Assembly (NCBI GenBank): GCA_963070105.1
Contig: OY718804.1
Location: forward strand, 8,861,317 to 8,925,316
Direction of reading: 5' to 3'
Length of the DNA stretch: 64,000 nt
DNA from: Litomosoides sigmodontis
Lineage: Eukaryota; Nematoda; Chromadorea; Rhabditida; Onchocercidae
Under the pieces are notes generated by a model. That model searched no databases. It saw only the letters and a list, made by a program, of their open reading frames with translations, and was not told the origin of the DNA. Positions within the stretch are counted from its first letter, which is position 1; every line of letters starts with the position of its first letter. Both the position numbers and the translations under genes were made by a program. Positions 41,622 through 64,000 of the stretch are shown in pieces.

Positions 41622-42863
41622 ATTCTTGGTGGAAACGTTATACGATTCGATAATATTTCATAGTCCATAATTTTTGTAAATCCTTAAAATTTCATCGACC
41701 ATCTGGTATTGTATATGTATATCGGCTTTTGCTCGGCGTTTTTTCTCTGACTTTCTGGTATTCAATGTAAATAACTTTTGTTTGTTTCAGGTTTAAAAGC
41801 TGCTAGCTTTGTTTTTTTTGTCTTGGCATTTGCATGCTTTTCTCATCTTTTTGATGAATTTGAATTCACTGTACTATAACAAACGCGACAAAACTCTAGC
41901 TGACTATTAAAGCTTGTCTAGTTTCTCGGTGATTTCTAGTTTATGAGTAAGCGCTAATCCTTACTCGTTTTGGAATTAATTTACACATTGGAGCTGTGCT
42001 TAAACAGCTCTGTTTGACAACAACATTGATGAGTGTTTGGGTATGAATTCATGGAAGATTTCATGTTATGTGCTTTAGCTCGGTGCACTGGTCCTTTTAA
42101 ACAGCACGTTTTAGTCCTTTTTTGGGCAATTATCTTTGTAAATATTCTCTTCCAGAGAATGAAGTTTCGTTGTAAAATTATTCTTTGCTTTAGAACTTTT
42201 TCTGTGTTAAGCAGTTCTCGGATTAAAAAAAAACTTGTTTGTGGCTTGTATTATATTTTTGTACATAACACAATTCTAAAAAATCAAACTTTAGTCTATA
42301 ATTAAGTAAATAAAATTATATATATATATATATGTGAACAACCAATCTCACCTACCTCATTAAATAGGATATTTGGTTTTTCATTTTGTCTGCTTTGTGT
42401 TTTTTGTAAATATAGTGTGAGAGTTTTATTTCCAAAAAAGGTTTGTATTTAGTCATTTTCATTATTTTCCTTGCTACTAATGTTCGTATCTATGGAATTG
42501 TACTTGTTGTTCATGTGTTGTTCATGTCACGAACAATTGAAATCTCTAATTTCTGCTGTTGTATTGTGCAAATATATAATAAATTTTAGGATGTTTTCAT
42601 GGAGTTATGCAATTAGAGCGACTTCGCAAACATAGATTCTCGAATAATTTTGAAAAGTGAAGGAACTTCAATATGGTAGATGGATAGAAGGAAGAGGGAA
42701 GACAGTAGTTAAGTAGGATTAAGTAATGTCTGAATGGTAAACTTTGGAAAGAAATCAAGTTTCTGTAGTATCATTGCTGGAGGTGATGAGTGGATTTAGA
42801 AGAGGTGTTGCGGAAATCTATCCGACTTTATGATATCGGATGGTTTGTGATTGTTACAGGGTT
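41622..42863. other. epg-9 3' region and spacer
   Basis: AT-rich with AATAAA signals near 42308 and 42578 and a short (AT)n tract at about 42316-42333. An open stretch at 42033-42305 is hydrophobic and Cys-rich but lacks an ATG near its start and splice support, so it is not called. Confidence 0.5.
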
Positions 42864-45800
42864 ATGGATGATGATTATATAGCTGAGTCATACGGTTGTA
42901 TGACTGCCGATTGGCTGAATGAACAACTAGCAGACTTTATGTATACATTTGAAAATGATTCCGATGGGATATTTGTAGCCAAAGGTTCATTTTTTTTCCA
43001 TCATTTTACTGTTTAACACGTAAACATATTTAACATGTGGGATGTGTGCAAATAGCGGTTAGTCTGTAATAAATTTCAATCAAAGAACTTAGGAGTTCCT
43101 TTGCCTATGTAGAAAATTTACTCACATACGTGCATAGGATTGTGGTTTTGAAAGAAAGATAACTGCAAATTAGGGGGGATAATAAAACGCTGAAAATTAA
43201 CTTTGCTAAGAATTTTCTTGACTTGGAAATGTAGGTTTCTTTGTATTGAGAAAGCATAGCCAATGCTTTTATTTGAAGCTAATGATCTCTCCAAACAATA
43301 CTGTCAAAGAGGTGAAGATTTCGTTAGTGAATTGATCGCATTTGCAACGAATCAGAATCAGACACATGTGAATCTTTCAATGTTGGATAGTTTCGAGCAA
43401 CTGGTAATTATAAATTTACAAATTTTTGATAGCTTGATGAGTACAAGTCGAGAAGAATAAAGTCTAAATAAAGTAAGTGATAATAATGGCAACTTTTATG
43501 TGGGACTTTTAAAGGCATCATCTTTATCCTCTTTTAATTGGAAAATCTCACAATTCTTTATTTTTTAGTCACGTACAATCAAAGTTTTATTTGTTTATAG
43601 GTTCTTCATAAAGCTGCTCAAAATTGCAAGAATGAATCATTCAATATCTCCAGCACGAAGTAATTTTCATCCTTTTTAATCATAAATTTAGCTATTTTGA
43701 ACAATTAGTTTCATTTCATAGTAAGTTCACTTGTTAATGTGATAGACGATCTGTTAACATACTTTCCCATACACTATAGTAATTCAACTGGGATAATGAA
43801 ATATCATCTATTCGTATAAAACAGGTAATATTATTCGTTCGATTTTTATCTTATATAATTTTAGAATCGCATTTAGCGAGCGCAATAAGAATTCATGGCT
43901 CGATGAGAATAGTACACCTGGCAATTTAAATATGGATTTTTCAAACGAAAGCTTTTCTTTGCCTGAGAAATATTTGGCCTTCACACCCATCAGGTCGAAA
44001 TATTATTGTTATTGATTTGCGTAAGATTTAGTGGGTTTACGATCAACAGTTTGTTTGTACCTAGTAACTGTTCATTTCAGGAAGTCCTTATCTGACGCTG
44101 CATATCAGAGTCGCAAAGATTCGGGCAAAATTATTGTGAAATTAACAGGAAAAAATTTCACTGCAAAAAGAAATGGTGCCAAAGGCAGTAATGTGTGTAA
44201 GGTCACTGTGGAAAAATTGTACACTAATGATTACAAAAATTTGATACAGTATGGTGCTGAGAAAGATTTGGAACAGATTGAAGGTAATAAAGGGAATTTT
44301 CTGATTTTTTCCCGTTGTAGAATATGTTACATTGTGTAAAGATGTTTTTAATAGCAAGAGTTATAATTTGAGACCTTAGAATTCTCGTAATTCGTTCTAA
44401 GTCTTAATTGTAATTAAAATAAGTTTGTTGTGTTTGATAGGTTACGTGAGTTAACAGTGGATATTCTTTTAGTTATGATGATGGTCTGAGTTTTGGTTAA
44501 TTCAATATCGCGATCGTATGTTGATGGAATTTAAAAGTGTTTTTAGTCAAAAACATTTAATCTAATCTAAACAAATCTGTGATTCAAATTTATATAAGAT
44601 CGCTGAAACACAAGAGGCTGAACTATTAGCTCGTATAAGTACAAATAAATATAAATACAAATAAAATGGACTATTAAATTACTGTCGCATACAAAAAACA
44701 AGCTTGTAATGTCTTGTGGGCTTTTGCTAATGATAATTAATGCTTCCATCAAGTATTTTAATCTAATTTAAGCACTTGTTTCACGAGTTCGGAAATTATG
44801 CAACATAATAAAAGAAGAAAACGAAATATTGGCTGACGACGAACAAGTGGATTCATTGTCGCTGGTGTGTTTCTCCTTCTTCAAATTGAGTTTTTTGTAT
44901 AAACGCGCAGTTTTGCACTCAGTTTGTCATTTCCAATTCTGTGTTTCACTAATATGTTGAATTCAGACGAAATTTAATCTTTCTAAATGCGAGGAGTAAC
45001 GAATTCAAAAATGTTGCATAATTTTTTGTAGTGTAATAATTTTCATAGGATATCCAAAAAATTCATTTATAGATAGGAAACACGTATTTCGGGTTTATCG
45101 TAAATAATACAGAGGATCCACTAGATGTCTCAAATTGTTCGTTGCAATGCATTGACCAGAATACTGATGTTATAAATCTCGATTTGAGCAATCTTAAGGC
45201 TTATTCATTGTTCCCTGGAAAGGTAGTTTTTGATCTGTTCCATTTGCAGTTCATTATTATTGTAGTAATGATCATTAATTCGAAATTTTTGAATTGAAAC
45301 AGAAGAGCTTTTATAAGTTTATTTATTGATTTATCAACTGTCTACATTACTTGTATTCGCTTTTAGTAGTTTTGCACCTGTTATAGATTGTTGCTCTTCG
45401 CGGATCTTTTGCTGGTGATGCATTTATGCCGGATGAAATTTTCGAACCTAAAGAACCATCCATTGCACCTCTAAAAAAGCAGTCAGATATTGGTAAGTTT
45501 TTGCTAGAACGGTTTTGTAGTGACGGTGACCACTGTGCATGGAAATGTAATTGTTCCAACTCACTTCAGCGGTAATAATTTAGGAAAACATGTAAGTAAG
45601 CAGGGTATAAATGAGGACTAATAGCATGGCTTTTTCAGACTTTCTTCACGTTTGGTGCGCTTGTGGCCCGTTCACTTCTTCTAAAACTCTCTCTTACGAG
45701 CAGCTCTGCGATTTAATCGAATTAGTTAGGAAGGAACGACCTGATATTCTAATTTTGGTACGTTTTAAGCATTTTTCCGCTATTCAGATAGTATTTTACT

Positions 45801-47257
45801 TTTTCGAGAGTTGCAAGACTTCAGGTTGGGCCATTCATTGATCGAACAAGTCCAGCAGTGAAGTCACCTCAGTGTTGCTACACCTATTCTGATCTTATGG
45901 ATATGCTTCTTGCAAAAATTGACGACTGCTTATCAGGGTTAGTTATTTAAGGAAGCACGCATTTGTAATATTTTTATTGAAATATTATACTCTCGCTTTT
46001 AAAATTTGAAATCAATAATTTTTTCATTCAAAGCAAAAGCAGAAACCAAATTATATGCGAAATGGCTCTAAGGAATAAGACAGTGTTTGTAATTGAGCGA
46101 AAACTATAAGTTGAATAAATTTAAATAAACCTTGCTAAATGTGAAAGTCAACATATTAATCAAGTTTTAAAGGCGTTTTGGGATTCATTACTTTTCTTCG
46201 TGAATCAATTATTAATATTTTTAGAACTGATGTTCAAGTGTTGATAGTTCCAAATGGAAGAAAAGATGCTGCATTACGACCGTCCTTTCCCACTCCACCA
46301 TTTCTTTCATCTAAACAGCGGAAGCAGCAGTTAATCAAGGTTATTCTTTTAGCTCTATGAGTCGATCAATTTCTTTGTTTAATAACGTTTATCTAGAAGT
46401 GTTGAATTTCGAAATTCATTCGGTCATTATTCATTAGCACTTGAGGACCAGTGTTTTTTTCTGCATTATTAACTAACATCAGTACTTTACAGAATATAGT
46501 GCTTTTACCAGATCCCGCAATTGTCCGCATTGCTGGTGTCGAATTTGCTGTAACAGGATCAGAAATCATCCAGCATTTAGGAAGGGAAGAAATAGGCTTA
46601 GATAACTGTGAAGACCAAGATCGAGTGTCCCGACTTGTCCGAGACTTATTCAGGTATCCATGCTTAGTTCATATTGTAGATTAATGTAGATTATAGGTTA
46701 TATGAACAACGCGTTTGAATTAGAATGTTTAATGCTTTCTCCAGAACTATAGTAACTTCTCCCGAGATTTCTGCCTCAAAAGCACGCCTTTTAACATATT
46801 TTAACCAACTGATCCTTATAGACAACGTTCTCTGTACCCGTTATATCCAGCAGCTCATGACGTTACATATCGTCTTCGTGAAGCTGTCGAGCGCACTTCA
46901 CTTTCCGTAATACCTCACATCATTATTTTACCGTCAATACTCGCACCTACCATTAAGGTACTTTTTTCCACTACAATTCTTGACATACTACTATAAATTA
47001 AATAGTAGGACGGTGTAACTCACTGTCATTATGTTAAATTAAAAAAGCTGCTCTAACGGTTAAGAGGACTATTCCTAAAGAGATTCATGATGCAGGTGGT
47101 TGCCGGCTCACTATTTGTGAACACCAATGCGTTAGTACGTGGAAGCAGTGGTACATTCATGAAACTGAAAATTGATCTAAAGGAGATTGATGAGAGCAAA
47201 GAGAATTCACATGCATCCGTTGCCGATTTTTGTGAAGTACAAATTGTTCGGTTATGA
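42864..47257 (+). CDS. div-1: DNA polymerase alpha B subunit (POLA2/DIV-1)
   Basis: The regulatory B subunit of polymerase alpha-primase, which tethers the catalytic subunit and primase during initiation of DNA synthesis; C. elegans DIV-1 is the namesake. About 14 exons from ATG 42864 (MDDDYIAESYGCM), four bases after a GTTACAGG acceptor (probable trans-splice site), to TGA at 47257. The N-terminal helical domain shows FVSELIAFATN and SMLDSFEQL. The OB domain and inactive phosphoesterase core follow: LDLSNLKAYSLFPGK near 45190, WCACGPFTSSKTLSYEQLCD near 45655, RKERPDILILVGPFIDR near 45750-45840, VLIVPNGRKDAALRPSFPTP near 46225, NIVLLPDPAIVRIAGVEFAV near 46500, QRSLYPLYPAAHDVTYR near 46840, and the C-terminal GSLFVNTNALVRG. 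All agree with POLA2 family order. Convergent with swp-1, 273 bases away. Confidence 0.95.
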
Positions 47258-47530
47258 ATTCATACTACTAAGCACTTACGAAATTTTTGCAATATTTTAT
47301 CTTTTCACTATAATGTTTTCGAAGATTGCCAAATGTTAAATGATATCATTGCAATATGAGGCAGACCTCTGCAGCCTATAATTTTAAATACCAAAATATC
47401 CTGAATTTACATCATTCAGGCACAAAACCCACAACATTATAGCATTTTTATTTGCATCATTTTTTGTAATAGATCAAGATACCTGAGCATAAATTACAAT
47501 TAGTAAACCTAATGTAACAAACAACAACTG

Positions 47531-54295
<6,765 letters not shown>

Positions 54296-55095
54296 TGTAA
54301 AATCATCAAATTAAGACATTTACGCAACCGTGTGAAATATGATGTTACTGACCATTTTGCAGTCAGTTCTGTAACCAAGGAAAAAAAGAAAACTTCCCAA
54401 TACAACATAGCTACGTTTAAACATAGAACTCACTGTAACTTGCAAAAGATGTGCAGGTCAGTCGTTACAATATCCAGAAATATTCGGTTCCTTTGAAACA
54501 AAAAAATATGAAAATAAAAATAGTAATTATTCGAATTGAAGTGGGAATACTAACGCAGCCAATTCGTTGAGGTCAGCTTCAGCTTGAAAACCCATTTACC
54601 CACTTAATATGTAAGCTTTCGCATAGACTACACCAGCATAAGTCACGGAAGCTTAAGCGAAAATGATATATACTTTATGAATATCATGAAAATAAACACC
54701 ACTTGCAAAACTCTAAAAATGTCGTGATGTTTCATAAAGTTACAACGAAAATGAAAATCAAGAACCAATCATAATCAGAGGTAAGCAGTGCTATCTGAAA
54801 GTACACAATAAAGTCTAAAAGTTTCATAACAGAAACAATAACACAATGCTAATAATTATCCGTAACAATTAAGCAATTGCAATTAAGTTCACCACATCCC
54901 ACGATAGGCAAATTCCAATGGCATGAAGTTCAAAAATAAAATATAAATAATACGAAATCATTGAAGAAAATCATACTGACGAATTCTGAACTCAGATGAA
55001 AAATCTTCAGAACACACTATTCATAACAGTTTGAAACCGTAGTGGGATTAACAATTTTACAAATATTTTTCTTCCAAACACACGAAATTCTACCA
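54296..55095. other. Spacer between swp-1 and the next minus-strand gene
   Basis: Eight hundred AT-rich bases holding the swp-1 upstream region and the 3' end of the neighbour. No reading frame or RNA was recognised. The distance is too large for a typical nematode operon gap. Confidence 0.5.
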
Positions 55096-60000
<4,905 letters not shown>

Positions 60001-61503
60001 TTAGGAAAATTTAATTCCAAAAAAAACCCATACACATATGCATCACTTTGAGACATACTTACTTAGTACATAGGTACTTTTAGTCGTAACTGAAAAAATA
60101 GTGAGAAACAGATGAACAAAAGACCTGGCTTTAAAGTTTGCCCTGCTATACTTAGTATGTGTAAAAGCAGTGTAAAGCGAAAATTTTGATCGCTTTCAGA
60201 GATGTACTAGATGAATATCTGTGATATGAGGAAAAGCATTTATATTTTTCTTCATAAATTAAAACGGAAACTTCCCAACTCGAAATGAAAGTACCAAACT
60301 CCACCTGCAACCTCCTCGGCCTACGATTACTCGTCCTACTACTACTACTACTACTACTACTACTGTTCACACATTGCCTGCTTCAGTTGAGAAAGCGACC
60401 ACGATGGAGTCATAGTGAAAATCATCATCTCATTAAATTTTATGAAATGCTGGATGAAATTCAACCTATATTTTGAAAACACTTTAAAACATAGTCACGT
60501 AATATGAAACATGCTGAGAATCATGTTATTTATTTTGTTTCATCTACTAATAGTGCAAATGTTTTTTAAAGTTTTATGCTAACACAAAACCAAAGTTATG
60601 TTCATCAAATTAGTAGAAATATGTTGATGGTTTGTAAATTTAATCTTATTACAGAAGCATGAACAGATGAAACTTTTGTATACGTATGGCACTCATACGA
60701 CGGATAATTTGACGTTTACTGGCATGTTAAGACGAAATGATTGTTTCGTGCTTTTTTTCGTGTTTTTTTTAAGAAATAATTAATTGGTTTGCAAAGAGAA
60801 AAAAATAGAAAACAAATATGCGGTTACCAAATTTACCAAAAAAAACCCAAAAAAACCAAAAATCATTAATTAGCAAAAAAATCATTAATTTTGATTCATC
60901 TAAAGATGTCCGATAACAAAATTTCAATTCACATGTTGGTGTTTTGTTTGTTTGTTATCGAAATTGTGCTTGGAAAAGTAAAAAGTTGATGTATTGGTTT
61001 ATTTAACAAATTACATTACTTTAATTTAAAATTTTACTCCAATCATTTTATTTCTCTCAACCTTCTCATTCACTTATTTTTTCAACTTCCTTTTAATTCA
61101 TGCATCGAATAGATAATGAAAAGAGGAGCGGAGAAGATAAAATTGTATTAAATTATCGTAATTTATTGCATTCATAGCAGCAAATACAATTTTGCATATC
61201 ATGCATGCTAGCTACGTTTAGCATTTTTCATTTGAAAAAAGTAAAAAAAAATTGTGATAGTTTTTTTTTCACACAAAAATGCGAAGGTATTTTACCGGTT
61301 GTATGATTTGAATTAAGGAAGTATGATCACTGATGTATATATAGCTAACTGATTTGACTTTAATATGTTTGAATTCAAGCGACATTATTATTATCAAAAT
61401 CATATGCTTTGCCAGTTATCATGGAGCTCGCAGTTTCAGGAGAAATTTTATGATGAGCAATGATTATTTCAATTCAACAGCTATCAGTGATCGGTGATAA
61501 TTT
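60001..61503. other. Spacer with (CTA)n tract, 5' end of neighbour uncertain
   Basis: Probably includes 5' exons or promoter of the minus-strand gene on the left. A (CTA/TAG)n tract lies near 60335-60364. The rest (60.5-61.5 kb) is AT-rich with homopolymer runs and shows no gene. Confidence 0.4.
60285..60476 (+). CDS. Candidate 63-residue peptide with microsatellite-encoded poly-Leu segment
   Basis: An open frame from ATG 60285 encodes MKVPNSTCNLLGLRLLV, then a run of leucines supplied by a (CTA)n tract, then FTHCLLQLRKRPRWSHSE and a stop at 60476. The layout resembles a signal peptide or membrane anchor followed by a short basic peptide. No polyadenylation signal or splice support was found nearby, and the same tract reads as poly-Ser on the minus strand next to a possible first exon of the neighbouring gene. 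It may be chance. Confidence 0.2.
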   Translation: MKVPNSTCNLLGLRLLVLLLLLLLLLLFTHCLLQLRKRPRWSHSENHHLIKFYEMLDEIQPIF

Positions 61504-62861
61504 CTAACGTGTTGGTGATGTTATCGAACTATCGGTGTCGTCATTGAAATATGTTAAAATGTCACGGAGTTCTCGATTAAGCCCTTTTATTCGTTCCATT
61601 CTTGCATACAAATTTGCTATTATTTCATTTGTCTAAAGCAAGGCAATTCTTTCAGGCGTAAATTTATTCAAAATCTAATTAATTATTAATTAAGCAAGAA
61701 GTTATGCAAAAATTGTGATCTAAAATTACACTGTTATTAGGCACAACATTTTTTAATTCATTAAAAGAAACTGTTGTTTTGAAATTTAACAACCTGCTTC
61801 ATTTCATATTGTAGACGATCGTGCCAAAATGTAAGCTCTCGATGAATTACCTCTCTGCAATGTGCTGATAATTCGATGGTCTAAAAAATGCGAAATTTTA
61901 CATTATTAAAAAATATATCACGGAAAATAAAATGTAAAAAATACATTTTATATTACCGAAATAATAACAATAATAATTCAATACTGAATTTACACAACAC
62001 ATTCATACATCACTTAGCTATCATTTAAAAAGTGACGAATAAATAAAGTTGCATAAATTTACACATTAAACTTAACATTCAACATATGCAAGTATTACTC
62101 ATTGCTAAGAGAAAAAATTAATTCAATTTTTGCTTTAAATATAATTTGTAATTTAACACAGGGAAATAGTGCTAGTTGAAGATGAGTGTGAATAACAGGT
62201 AAAATTAAAATACCTTTCTTGTATCAGAATGAAAAATATTATTGAGCTCTGCAATATTGCTATTTTGAAGACGACTTGCACGACTGCGCGATGGAATTTT
62301 CACGAACAAATCCAAATCACTCACGTTTCGACTATTTTCACCAAATCCGTCGCTGGCTGTTCTCAGATTGGACGACGATCTCTGCTGATGTTTTTAGGAA
62401 GAAAAAAATGCTTTCAAAATTGCACATTTCTGATGAATCAACTCAACAATCATTCGCTTAAATTGTTTGCAATTTTAAGTTTTAAGTCAAAATTTCAAAT
62501 TGCAACGAATGAGCAAATGAAAGAAACGGAAAATGAAGTACCAAATCCAGTTGTGTGGTATTTTCTGATTGAGTAAACTCACTGTGTGGTTGAAAATAAT
62601 CGCTGCTCGCATTTCCTTCTGCAATTTTTCACACAGTGCACGATGGTGCTCAGTGATGGTAGGTAGGAAAAAGTGAAATTTCAAGCGTCAATGATACGAG
62701 TTGCTGCTCTAATTTGAATAATATAATTAATTAATTAATGAACTACTGATGAACATGATTTGAAACGGTTGATCTGATAAGCATTCCATCGTTCGTCGTA
62801 ACTCCTGCCAAGCACTTTCCTGCTCAACTTTACAGTCGGACGATTCGCTTTCAGCCGCCAT
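61504..62861 (-). CDS. Small coiled-coil protein, family not recognised
   Basis: Five minus-strand exons. ATG 62861 gives MAAESESSDCKVEQESAWQE and RRTMECLSDQPFQIM. Next is HHRALCEKLQKEMRAAIIFN near 62640. A Ser/Arg-rich exon follows (QRSSSNLRTASDGFGE to LQNSNIAELNNIFHSDTRK, about 62395-62215), then ELSAHCREVIHRELTFWHD near 61850, and last TNEIIANLYARMERIKGLNR ending with stop at 61504. The last three junctions are in phase; the first junction is unresolved, so a small exon may be missing. The product is roughly 200 residues, mostly charged helix with a disordered middle. No signal peptide or membrane segment. Function unknown. Confidence 0.5.
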
Positions 62862-64000
62862 TACTTGTTTTCTCTGCGATTCAATTACTGATAGATAAAC
62901 TGAATGAATTGATTAGTCGCAATGAAGTTTCAACATTCAGTTCATTAAGTTCACTTTTCAATTACCGCATAAAATGAAACAGGTGTAACTAATTCAATTA
63001 ATTCATAATTTTTCAATTTGTTAAAAAATGCTTTATTATACTTAAAAACTTGCTCACACATCATCACATCCTATGACATATTCATTAAAAAAATTAAAAG
63101 TCAACAAATATCTTTTTTTTTGAAGATTATTTCGTGAAGACACAAACCAAAGTTTTCTTCTGTTCCTTTGTTTTTTTTTTGCGGAAAAAAATTTACTAAT
63201 CGACCAATCGTTAGAATAGGAAAAGTTCACAATAATTTTTTTGCTCTCACTGATAGATAATTTAAAAGAAATTATTAATGAAGTTATGGCGGTGATATTA
63301 TTCATTTTTTATATTATTGTAAAATCATAACTACCATGTACGGCAAAGAAATTAATTAATTAATTAATTATCTAATACGTTATAGAAGCAGTGAAACGGA
63401 TAAATGTCGGATATGATATGAGCTAAGGATAAGATAAAATGAACTAACAGTAGCATAAAATTATTATTTCATGAAAGTTTACTTGCTACTTAATTTAATT
63501 CATATTTTTCTCGAATTTTTTCTGAGAAACGAAAAAATATAATTTTATTGCTTACTTCCGTTTTAATTCAAACATTTTCTTTCGTTCACACTTACATGCA
63601 TAAAATATTTTGAATTGCAAAAATTTTCGCTAACAGTTCCTTTCTTCAATATATCACTGCAATATTTTAATTAACCGATTAATTAATTAATTATTTAATT
63701 ACCAAGGATTTTTTTGCACATGTTTATTTATGTATTCATGTTACTTTTGCAACTCAGCGACCTTTCTCTCTTATGTTTTTTTCCCTCTCATTTAGCCAGT
63801 GAAATGTCTCATTTCCCAAAATTTCAATGCTTTTAATTCAAAATTTTTTTGAAGTAATTGAGATTTGCATATATTACATTTTCTTCACATGGAATTCAGC
63901 AATCAGATTTCCACCGAAAAAAAGAATAATAGCAAGAGAATTTCAAAAAAAAAAGAAATGTCGCAAGTTTGATAATATTCTGTTGGAAAGTGAAATCATG
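62862..64000. other. AT-rich window end
   Basis: Homopolymer runs and TTAATTAA-type short repeats (63352-63371, 63680-63700). No gene, RNA or repeat family supported. Confidence 0.5.

Noticed and set aside
42033..42305. A 90-residue hydrophobic, Cys-rich open stretch after epg-9
   Set aside because: No ATG near its start and no domain; sits where the epg-9 3'UTR is expected.
63352..63371. TTAATTAA-type short repeats at several sites in the window
   Set aside because: Common slippage in AT-rich DNA; no consistent flanks or spacing suggesting a function.

Overview
This is eukaryotic nuclear DNA from a nematode, most likely a parasitic spirurid/filarial-type worm. It is AT-rich, its genes are broken into short exons by introns ending in pyrimidine-rich AG acceptors, and several start codons lie a few bases after a lone acceptor, as expected for spliced-leader trans-splicing. 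A ground-like (Hedgehog-related) secreted protein, a nematode-specific family, supports the assignment. Nothing bacterial, viral or CRISPR-like was seen.

Layout, left to right. 0.2-10.1 kb (+): a large many-exon TPR-repeat protein with a possible degenerate CHAT-like C-terminus; one intron carries a ~1.45-kb (TAA)n array. 10.5-15.2 kb (-): MCM6 helicase subunit. 16.8-18.3 kb (+): UBE2L3/UBC-18-type ubiquitin-conjugating enzyme. 19.35-22.1 kb (+): GDP-L-fucose synthase. 22.1-26.4 kb: mostly gene-poor, with one candidate two-exon orphan gene. 26.4-27.7 kb (-) and 28.7-30.0 kb (+): two different SSB-type OB-fold proteins, head to head. 31.1-32.8 kb (+): SNAP-29. 34.0-34.9 kb (-): the ground-like protein. 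36.4-39.5 kb (-): an unrecognised coiled-coil protein. 39.7-41.6 kb (+): ATG101/EPG-9. 42.9-47.3 kb (+): DNA polymerase alpha B subunit (POLA2/DIV-1). 47.5-54.3 kb (-): SFSWAP splicing regulator with two SURP modules and an RS-like tail. 55.1-60.0 kb (-): an unrecognised helical protein. 61.5-62.9 kb (-): a small coiled-coil protein. The rest is AT-rich sequence with microsatellites.

Most genes are housekeeping: replication (MCM6, POLA2, two SSBs that are probably mitochondrial), ubiquitin transfer, nucleotide-sugar synthesis, membrane fusion and autophagy (SNAP-29 and ATG101, about 7 kb apart), and splicing. They do not form an obvious operon or pathway; several pairs are convergent or divergent.

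The points most worth a second look are the TPR gene's C-terminus and giant repeat, the divergent SSB pair, a GC-AG intron and a changed WF finger in ATG101, a duplicated exon fragment in the fucose synthase gene, a candidate orphan gene, and small inverted-repeat elements. All gene models were assembled by eye from reading frames, splice consensus and phase, so internal exon edges are approximate and no database search was run.
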